From Stramenopiles sp. TOSAG23-3 (Eukaryota > Sar), in contig LT642336.1 in the NCBI GenBank assembly GCA_900128585.1, positions 1-14,274 of the forward strand: a DNA stretch of 14,274 nt, written 5' to 3'. Made by a program: the position numbers and the translations under genes. Below the pieces are notes generated by a model. It was not told the origin of the DNA. It saw nothing but the letters and a program-made list of their open reading frames with translations, and did no database searches. This document shows positions 8,195 to 14,274 of the stretch, piece by piece; position 1 is the stretch's first letter, and the number at the start of each line of letters is the position of its first letter.

Positions 8195-8227
8195 ACCGGT
8201 ATGGTATTACCTTGTATTATACCTGGG
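8195..8227 (+). repeat. GTAC-rich element, copy D (degenerate)
   Basis: It begins ACCGGTATGGTATTACC and ends ATACCTGGG, the same two ends as copy C. The interior is TA-rich, with GGTAT and ATACC forming a weak inverted pair. Confidence 0.35.
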
Positions 8228-8513
8228 CACCACCAGATACTGGCTAACTTGATACCAAATTATTTTTCTTTATTATTATTACAAATGTCATTCTTTAAAA
8301 CAACCTCTCTATAGAGCTACAATATATGATGATGTGAGAATATGACAAAACATACGATTTTTTGTAACGAAACTTTTCTTCTGCTGTTCGATTTTTTCAT
8401 GAACACATTAAAAAATTCATCTGAGTGAACATGATATGTACGAGGAAAGTTCCCTCCTGTATCGACATAGCGTCCCCCGCTACAAACACGCTTCGCGCGT
8501 TCGCACGTCGATA

Positions 8514-9620
8514 ATGTCCACGTTGTATTCGTTTCAATTGCTCGCCTGTCTCTTTTCACTACGCATTAAGAATGGGATTGGAGGCTTTGTATTGTGTCCA
8601 AATCTCGGATGCACGTACTCTTCGCTTGGCTGCTCCCTGACGACAGATGAACGAGAACTTTTTTGTGCTAACAAAAACATCAAGGGGCCACTGTTTGTTA
8701 CTGATTTGCCAACCACTTTGGAAAAGCTTTACTTGAATAATAATAACATCACCGTCCTTGAACCGAAAATGTTCACGGCCACAACCAATTTGCGTATCCT
8801 TAACCTGAACAACAATGAGATTGTTCTTTTAAAGGACAATACCTTCGCAACCTTGAAAAATCTAGCTGATTTGCGATTGGAAAATAACGAAATTTTGAAT
8901 ATCCCCAACACTGCTCTTACTGGTCTCGTTTCCTTGGCGATTTTTAAAATATCTGGTAATCCTGCCAGTAGACCTACAGCAGTCTGTTCGGCTGGGAAAT
9001 TCTTAAAGACAGTTGCCTTGGCGTTTGATGGGGGGGCTACATCTTACATTTATGAATGTAAACCTACAATTCTGTGTGACGGCTGCAACCATGATGATAA
9101 ATTTCCTAGCACTGAAACTCCATTGTGCACCTTTGATCAACTGACTATCACGTTTGACTGTACAAATGCTGGCTTTGCGGGAAAACTTTATTTGAAATCG
9201 ATACCAGAGCGTGCCAAGATTGTCAAATTAAGTCAAAGTCGCATTGAGTCTATCGATGATCGCACCTTTCGCGACCTGGAGGATGTTGAGGTCATTGATT
9301 TGTCAGAAAACAAATTGTCAACATTGTACAAAGATCCTTTTTCTACAATGAACAATTTGAAAACGCTGATGCTGCAGGACAACCCTATCTCTCAAGGAAA
9401 CTTACGATGCGCGGATAAAAAGTTAGAACCGCGAAACGAAACGTTAACTATACTAGGTAATGGAAACTCCATTACGTGGGAAACGTGTGCCCCTAAGCCT
9501 GCCTCTGATGACTCTAGCTCACAGCTGAGCCATGCATCAAAACTTGGTATTATTGGTTGTTGGCTGAGCAAAGCTTTTAGTGCGATTTCTATAACGTTGC
9601 TACTGATCTTGTGTGCCTAA
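8514..9620 (+). CDS. Secreted, probably GPI-anchored LRR protein with two tandem LRR modules
   Basis: This is a surface recognition or adhesion-type protein of 368 aa from the ATG at 8514. An in-frame ATG at 8436 would add 26 residues, but starting at 8514 puts the hydrophobic segment STLYSFQLLACLFSL at the N-terminus as a signal peptide. Residues below count from 8514. Module 1 runs C40-C182: an LRRNT-like C-x10-C cap, a first repeat, LRRs of exactly 24 residues (LxxLxLNNNEI type), then an LRRCT-like part starting NPASRPTAVC. Module 2 (C205-C325) repeats this with C-x10-C, matching spacing, and NPISQGNLRC, but has one LRR fewer. The C-terminus is Ser-rich (about 332-339), followed by a short hydrophobic tail (FSAISITLLLILCA), typical of a GPI signal. 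NET at about 308 could be glycosylated. The ligand is unknown. Confidence 0.88.
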   Translation: MSTLYSFQLLACLFSLRIKNGIGGFVLCPNLGCTYSSLGCSLTTDERELFCANKNIKGPLFVTDLPTTLEKLYLNNNNITVLEPKMFTATTNLRILNLNNNEIVLLKDNTFATLKNLADLRLENNEILNIPNTALTGLVSLAIFKISGNPASRPTAVCSAGKFLKTVALAFDGGATSYIYECKPTILCDGCNHDDKFPSTETPLCTFDQLTITFDCTNAGFAGKLYLKSIPERAKIVKLSQSRIESIDDRTFRDLEDVEVIDLSENKLSTLYKDPFSTMNNLKTLMLQDNPISQGNLRCADKKLEPRNETLTILGNGNSITWETCAPKPASDDSSSQLSHASKLGIIGCWLSKAFSAISITLLLILCA

Positions 9621-10069
9621 TGTAATGAGGATGTGTGTGTCTGAAGGAAGTCAAACTTTAGCAAGATTCTTTGACAAAAACAAATTACATTGCAAGGAAG
9701 GATGAATTGGGAGAGATTTCAGCAGCCATGTATGAAACTTTAAATTGTAGAGATACAAATAAAGAAATCTTAAAATCTAAATAATAAACCAAAATATATA
9801 GTATGTTTTAAGATAATATCTAGCAGCTGTGAAATCTAACGATATTTTTGTGATAGGAATTAAGATGGAGCAAGTCTAATTACAATCAAAATAACAATTT
9901 GATTTGCTGCCTAACGCCTTACTACAAATGAAGAAAATAATCCAGAATCAAGTTAGAAAATAATTTAAAACAAAAAATTGGCTGTTATTTAAAAAAGTAA
10001 TTTAAGATTTTAGCTTCCTCGTATAGAAAATAATTTTTTACTTTGTATATACGTGATATGTTTTTTAAT
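9621..10069. other. Convergent 3' spacer with poly(A) signals
   Basis: This AT-rich spacer lies between the stops of the LRR gene and the leftward TTLL gene. Plus-strand AATAAA occurs at 9758-9763 and 9783-9788. On the minus strand only a weak AATTAAAAAA-like signal lies just past the TTLL stop. I see no gene or other structure. Confidence 0.65.
9758..9763 (+). terminator. Poly(A) signal AATAAA of the LRR gene
   Basis: The hexamer lies about 140 bases after the stop. A second copy is at 9783-9788. Confidence 0.45.
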
Positions 10070-12634
10070 TTACATAAGCATCGACTTTTTCCGTGCCCCT
10101 CCAACTAGCCCACCTCGGCGAATCCCTAGTGTAGTGCTGGCGTTTAACGTTGTTTTACGGAGCTTGGTAGATCTGGCCTTGCGTCCGAATCCTGAAGAAG
10201 ATTTTGCCTTCTTGATCTTTTTCTTCCGCTTGACCATTGCAGCAATTTCTTTTTCTTTGGTAGCCTTTAGCTCTTCTTCTCTGGCAACGCGTTCACGTTC
10301 TCTATATCTGTAGTTTACGAAACTTCCAAACAGGCTCCCTGGATCGATATCGTGCTCGTTTAACTGCACTTTCTTTCCTGATATCATCTCGTCCTGTTTC
10401 ATCTTCTCCATCCGTATGCACTCTATCGACGCGGAAGTCTTCGGACGAATAAACTCCGTCCTCTTGTCGTGTACTAACTGCGCCCTGTTACGTCCACTTA
10501 TCATGTTTGCACCAGTGTTTTTGGTTGGTGAAGGAGGTAGCGAGACTGTCTTAGATGTTTCGCCAAGGAGTCGCGCCTGCCTGAAATAATCTTCGACCGA
10601 TAAGGGTGCGGGGCGCTCAACTGTTGCTGGCTTCCCCATGATGGACTGTTTCGATTTAGGTTTCGAAGGCGGCTTGGGTAGCATGGGCTGCCGGACGTTC
10701 GGTGATTGCTGCGACCACGACCGCATTGGAATCGCTCTTGCATCTTTCTCGCTGTTTAAGGTTACTACTGCAAACGACTTCGAGGATTTCTTTTGCTCCA
10801 AGAAACGAGAATGTCGAATCTGACGCCGAATGTCCAGGCTAGTATAGCCATCGCCGCCATTGTCCCCATCCTCTCCAACATACTCTCGGATGCCCTCGGC
10901 TCTTGCCGCAACTGCCGCGGTCCAGCTCCTCTGGCCCCGGCTCATGCTCCTATCCTGCCAAGTTGCAGACTTTCTCAAACCAGACGGGCCGACCGCCACG
11001 GTTTCGAACAAATCGTTGGCCGCAACAAAGAACCGTCTGTAATTGTTCACGTTCTCAAAATGAAAGTCGAGCCGAGTTTGATACAAGGCTTCGTAGTAGC
11101 TTGCAGAGTGCCTATCCGCCGAGTCGCCGACTTTCTGCTCATCGTCCCCGTCTTGAGAAACGACTGTCATCTTGCTTTCCTCCTCGCGCTCGTCGCTTTT
11201 ACTACTTGGCGACGGTTCCGTGTCCCTTAAATTGCCGTTTCCTTCGTTTGCGCTCACCTTCTCTTCGGTCACCGCGCTATCTTCTGACAAAATAGGTTCT
11301 GGAAGCACCGGGGGGAAAATACGCTTGAAATTTCTCATGACTTTCTTTTCGTGCGCAGCGCGAATCGACATCTTATTCTTTTGTTGCTTGTTTATTTTCC
11401 TCAACTGGGCCTTGTTCCCACCGCCGTACAACCTCGACTGGGCCTGCGCCGCCACTCGCTTCTTGTAGCGAGATTTGTCGTACCGGCTTGCATTGACCAG
11501 CTTGAGGGTCTCTTTGATTAACCCATGCTTGATTTCCAAGTCCAGCGGAGAGTCGCAGGTAAAGGACGGGCTGTGGTTCACTTCTATCAGTACAGGCTTC
11601 AGTTTCTCCGTGAACAATATGTCAAGGCCCAAGATTTCAAAACATGAGAAGCCGTCGTTGTCTGGGTCCATAAAGCACGAGTGGTACATGTGCGCGAGAT
11701 GTGGCTGCGCGCTTATGATCGTTTTGTTGACGACGTCCGTTACATCGTCCCACATCTTCACGTCGTCGTGGCCAAGGGACGCCAGGTGTTCGCGGAACCA
11801 CTTTATCGTCCGCTTGCTCCCCACTCCCGTGTTGTCCGCGCTCTGGTTCTTTTCAAACTTGTTGGACGATTTGTTGATGGCGTAGTTCGTCAGGTGCATC
11901 CGCGTCTTACTAAAATTTTTCGTTGTCGGCGCAACGTACTTCTTCGTACACAAGCGCACCAGCCCGTCGTCGTACAAAAATATCCTCAGGGGATCGCAGG
12001 ACAGGACCAAAACGTATATGCGAAGGTCAAACTTGTACCCGTCGATCAAAAAAGGCTTCGCCGAATACTTCTGCGCGACGTATTTCACGCCGGCCTCTAA
12101 TTTATTCACCAAATCTAGGCTGCGGGTCAGGAATATCCCTTTCCCCTGACAGGCCGCATCCGGCTTGATAATAAAGGTGCTTTTGCTCTTTCCAGTCTTC
12201 TCACTGAAATTCTTGCGAAACTCCTTCATGTCTTGGGGGAGCACCCAGGTCTTGGGGAAAAATGAATACTGCTCTGGAAATACTGCTCTAAGTCGGTTCA
12301 GTGTGATCGCCATTTGTGCCTTTCGCGCAATAATAAGCATGCCCGGGAAATGATTTATTTTCTGGTACTTTGCCAGGTACATGGCCCGCTGCGGTGCGAC
12401 GCTTGTGTCCGTCCAAAAAATAGTCCAGTCGACTTCGTCGTCGTCGTCACACTCTACCCACCCCTTCCCTTTTATGACCTTCCTGATGACATCGTACTTG
12501 CAATTTGTTAAATTAATGTAAAACGTCGGCTTCGTAGATTTCTTCTTTTTCTTGACCACCTTGACCTTGTCATCCTCCTGTTTTGCACCCTTGACCTTCC
12601 TATTGGTATCTACGGTGCGCTTCTTAGACGGCAT
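10070..12634 (-). CDS. Tubulin polyglutamylase, TTLL6/TTLL13 type, with long C-terminal tail (854 aa)
   Basis: TTLL6/13-type enzymes use ATP to add glutamate chains to tubulin tails, mainly on axonemal microtubules. The first ATG is at 12634-12632; a TGA at 12643-12641 closes the frame just upstream. The TTL (ATP-grasp) domain covers about residues 36-385. Visible motifs are INLTNCKYDVIRK, KINHFPGM (92-99), FIIKPDAACQGKGIFL (about 154-169), FLIDGYKFDLRIYVLV (195-210), MHLTNYAINK (246-255), CFEILGLDILF (331-341) and LIEVNHSPSF (349-358) with the metal- and ATP-binding E and N present. No catalytic block looks missing, so the enzyme should be active. A basic stretch after the core (RYKKRVAAQAQSRLYGG) fits the tubulin-binding region of the subgroup. 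The tail of over 400 residues is mostly disordered, except a YYEALYQTRLDFHFENVNNY segment, and ends Lys-rich. TTLL13 versus TTLL6 cannot be separated here. Confidence 0.93.
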   Translation of the reverse strand: MPSKKRTVDTNRKVKGAKQEDDKVKVVKKKKKSTKPTFYINLTNCKYDVIRKVIKGKGWVECDDDDEVDWTIFWTDTSVAPQRAMYLAKYQKINHFPGMLIIARKAQMAITLNRLRAVFPEQYSFFPKTWVLPQDMKEFRKNFSEKTGKSKSTFIIKPDAACQGKGIFLTRSLDLVNKLEAGVKYVAQKYSAKPFLIDGYKFDLRIYVLVLSCDPLRIFLYDDGLVRLCTKKYVAPTTKNFSKTRMHLTNYAINKSSNKFEKNQSADNTGVGSKRTIKWFREHLASLGHDDVKMWDDVTDVVNKTIISAQPHLAHMYHSCFMDPDNDGFSCFEILGLDILFTEKLKPVLIEVNHSPSFTCDSPLDLEIKHGLIKETLKLVNASRYDKSRYKKRVAAQAQSRLYGGGNKAQLRKINKQQKNKMSIRAAHEKKVMRNFKRIFPPVLPEPILSEDSAVTEEKVSANEGNGNLRDTEPSPSSKSDEREEESKMTVVSQDGDDEQKVGDSADRHSASYYEALYQTRLDFHFENVNNYRRFFVAANDLFETVAVGPSGLRKSATWQDRSMSRGQRSWTAAVAARAEGIREYVGEDGDNGGDGYTSLDIRRQIRHSRFLEQKKSSKSFAVVTLNSEKDARAIPMRSWSQQSPNVRQPMLPKPPSKPKSKQSIMGKPATVERPAPLSVEDYFRQARLLGETSKTVSLPPSPTKNTGANMISGRNRAQLVHDKRTEFIRPKTSASIECIRMEKMKQDEMISGKKVQLNEHDIDPGSLFGSFVNYRYRERERVAREEELKATKEKEIAAMVKRKKKIKKAKSSSGFGRKARSTKLRKTTLNASTTLGIRRGGLVGGARKKSMLM

Positions 12635-13386
12635 ACTCACTCAACTCAAAGGCCAGCGGCACAAGAAAACACTCTCTCTTCTATTTCCTGTCGAATCTCC
12701 GTGTACCCCACACTTACAAGGACGTTCACCACACAGCAAATTCAATCGTTCCGATCTCAAAGAATCAAATCAATAATATTAAGAAAACGCAAGTAAAAAC
12801 AATTTGAATCAGTTGAACATTCATTCTCCATACACATTTAAAAGAAACTTAGAGAATCAGTTGTATGTATCTGTCTACTAACTACAAAAAGTGTAATAAA
12901 TAACGAATAATAATTTTTATTATTATTTTTTTATTTTATTAAAAAATTAATCGATAAAAAAATCATCTCAATCAGAAAAAAAAGCAGCTGCGTTGAGAAG
13001 AACAAAAAATATTATAAATATAATACACTACACAGTATAAGAAGTCAATTATAAAAAAGAAAGTAGGAGGAGGAGAGAAAAGGTGTAACCCCATTTAATT
13101 ATCACAATGCTCTGTTGTTATATAAAATATAACGAATAAAACAAAAAGAAGAAAGGGGAGTAAGATTATTAATCCTATATTAATATTATTACAATACAAT
13201 ATATATGTATTTATTATTATATTATAACTATAATTAAAATGTGAAGATAGATAGGTATGAGTAAATTACACATCTTCTATCTCGTCCTCCTCCAAGAGCT
13301 TAATAGTTTACATTTCAAATATATTATCAACTCAAACTATTCATATACGACTAGAGTCTTTCTTCACCTTTTTTCCCGTAATGAAA
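12635..13386. other. Spacer upstream of TTLL, AT-rich
   Basis: Bases 12635-12780 are mixed composition and probably the TTLL 5' UTR. A minus-strand GTAAGT at 12717-12712 could be a 5' splice site of a leader intron, but no acceptor is clear. From 12780 to 13386 the sequence is AT-rich, with poly-A, TTA runs and a short purine tract near 13058-13082. I see no gene there. Confidence 0.6.
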
Positions 13387-13694
13387 TCAAACCTGCACTA
13401 AGACGTTCGTTTTTCCACCATCTAATGGTCCACTTGTCCCGTTGTACTCCAAAACGGGGTGTACGCCTTCCTTCATACGACCCCAAAAACTAGAACTAAT
13501 ACGACGACTACCACATTCAAAAGGAGCACCAGATTGTGCAAAAAGCGAAACTCCCTTAAACGTTCCAATACTGGCCGAGGCAGGTTCTTTATTATCAGCT
13601 GTGATATTTTACTATTTGAGCTCTCTACATTTATAACACATGCGGCATTCGCAATCAACGTCCCCGCGATCAGGAATCCCATTAAAGTTAACAT
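13387..13694 (-). CDS. Small secreted protein of unknown family, two coding exons (88 aa, proposed)
   Basis: The proposed exons are 13694-13640 and 13598-13387, with a 41-nt GT-AG intron between. Exon 1 encodes a clear signal peptide, MLTLMGFLIAGTLIANAA. Exon 2 is open for 70 codons: DNKEPASASIGTFKGVSLFA, then SGAPFECGSRRISSSFWGR, then VLEYNGTSGPLDGGKTNVLV, ending VQV and TGA. It has one cysteine. Its codons strongly favour T at the third position across the SGAPFECGSRR part, as expected of real coding sequence. The region is far less AT-rich than either flank. If unspliced, the frame from the same ATG instead gives a 73-aa product with an odd Val/Leu run, which I think less likely. A further exon after the CAG/GT at 13394-13391 is possible. 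I recognise no family; secretion is inferred from the signal peptide alone. Confidence 0.45.
13599..13639 (-). other. Proposed 41-nt intron in the small secreted-protein gene
   Basis: The minus strand starts GTGTTATAAATG and ends AAATATCACAG. Removal joins T to CT in frame (Ser) and skips two in-frame stops that block exon 2. Its size matches the other proposed intron upstream. Confidence 0.4.
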
Positions 13695-13723
13695 TGTTAA
13701 AGCAGTTTCCGGTGTTCCCAGAT

Positions 13724-13763
13724 CTGAAACGACTAGCAACCTCACGAACCACTCACTTCTCAC
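13724..13763 (-). other. Proposed 40-nt leader intron of the small secreted-protein gene
   Basis: The minus strand reads TTTAAG, then GTGAGAAGTGAGTGG as donor side, ending with GCTAGTCGTTTCAG as pyrimidine-containing acceptor. It lies 29 bases before the start codon. Confidence 0.35.
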
Positions 13764-14274
13764 CTTAAAGTAATTAACACGAATAGAATATAATCCCAAC
13801 CCCTAAACTTTTCATCTATAAGAAGAAAACTTCCTTTGTGGCACTAAGCAATCTTCGTTTTCCTAATCTACTTATGTGTGTTGTGTACGTTAACAAATCA
13901 ATTTTCAAAAAATCAAATGATGGAGTGAAAAAAAAGATAATAGAGAAGAAAAGAAGAAGGAAAAAAACAACACAAAAAAAACAACAAGAAGAAGAAGAAG
14001 AAAGAAAAAAAAAGAGAAGAAGAAAAAAGAGAAGAAGAAAAAAGAAAAGAAAGAAGAAGAAGAAAGAAAAAAAAGGGGGAGGAGGAGAGAGGAGGGAAAA
14101 GAGAAAAAAACCTCCAATCACCACTATTAATTATATTATTAGTGTCTATTATTGTATTATTTATTATTCAATAAAATTAGAGTCTATTATTTATATCTAT
14201 TGTATTGGCATTATCATCAACCACTTTCCACCTTTTTTATTTTAGGAAGGACTGACTGATGATGGACTCACTTA
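13764..14274. other. Right-end low-complexity region
   Basis: There is a mixed segment to about 13900, then a long purine-rich tract, then AT-rich sequence to the window edge with a little less bias after about 14205. Lys/Arg-rich and Phe/Ser-rich frames here are repeat artefacts. On the minus strand a 13-codon frame, MKSLGVGIIFYSC then stop, sits upstream of the small secreted-protein gene and could be an upstream ORF. No other gene is visible. Confidence 0.6.
13986..14110 (+). repeat. 125-nt uninterrupted homopurine tract
   Basis: Every base from 13986 to 14110 is A or G, mostly AAG and A-run units with a G-rich section near 14074-14096. The purine bias continues leftward to about 13925 with a few interruptions. 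Confidence 0.9.

Larger units (their letters stand above)
7894..8513. other. Spacer between CCDC24-like and LRR genes
   Basis: This tandem-gene spacer is AT-rich. It holds poly(A) signals for the upstream gene (7917, 7937), a slightly GC-richer patch around 8040-8160 with no open frame worth calling, and one GTAC-type element at 8195-8227. The last 80 bases are the probable 5' UTR of the LRR gene. They carry an in-frame upstream ATG at 8436 and another, out of frame, at 8431. Confidence 0.6.

Noticed and set aside
12635-12640. GTG two codons upstream as the start of the TTLL gene
   Set aside because: A eukaryotic gene should use the ATG at 12634. The extra two codons follow immediately after a stop and carry no evidence of use.
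13473-13799. 108-codon minus-strand frame with two hydrophobic segments
   Set aside because: It lacks an ATG at its start, and its second half is a Val/Leu run in the wrong phase of a better frame. It is explained by exon 1 plus an out-of-phase reading of exon 2 of the proposed spliced gene.
13838-14245. Lys/Arg-rich 135-codon frame and Phe/Ser-rich frames on the opposite strand
   Set aside because: They are translations of the purine tract and flanking low-complexity sequence, with no protein-like segment.
1-14274. tRNA, rRNA, CRISPR array, transposase or viral genes
   Set aside because: I looked for cloverleaf-like pairs, regularly spaced direct repeats and integrase or polymerase motifs on both strands and saw none.

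Overview
The window looks like nuclear DNA of a unicellular, flagellated eukaryote. Long AT-rich spacers carry poly-A/T, AAT and GAA microsatellites and separate mostly intronless genes. Genes use the standard code, there are no Shine-Dalgarno-led operons, and AATAAA-like poly(A) signals follow several stops. The protein content is eukaryotic: a tubulin polyglutamylase, a CCDC24-like protein, a probable RIB43A-like protein, a probable exocyst subunit and a GPI-type LRR surface protein. I cannot name the lineage; the flagellar genes only exclude most fungi and land plants.

Layout: (1) 1-531 minus, 5' end of a gene whose heptad-rich N-terminus fits exocyst Sec10/EXOC5; it runs off the left edge. 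(2) 532-1811, divergent spacer with low-complexity tracts and a possible 67-aa membrane micro-ORF. (3) 1812-2303 plus, 163-aa coiled coil resembling the C-terminal part of RIB43A. (4) 2681-5257 minus, 858-aa two-pass membrane protein of unrecognised family. (5) 5258-6777, divergent spacer. (6) 6778-7893 plus, CCDC24-family protein. (7) 8514-9620 plus, secreted, probably GPI-anchored protein made of two tandem LRRNT-LRR-LRRCT modules. (8) 10070-12634 minus, TTLL6/13-type polyglutamylase with a long C-terminal tail. (9) 13387-13694 minus, a small secreted protein that only becomes visible if a 41-nt intron is removed. The right end is low complexity, with a 125-nt uninterrupted purine run.

Three of the seven main genes (RIB43A-like, CCDC24-like, TTLL) point to cilia/flagella: a doublet-microtubule inner protein, a conserved ciliary-type coiled coil and a tubulin-modifying enzyme. 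The genes sit as divergent and convergent pairs, so shared regulation through the 532-1811 and 5258-6777 spacers is possible but unproven. A family of short GTAC-rich palindromic elements recurs in at least four spacer positions and in no gene. The most noteworthy items are the LRR protein (its two modules differ by exactly one 24-residue repeat), the hidden spliced gene, the two-pass orphan and the GTAC elements. Family calls rest on recalled motif patterns, not on a database search.
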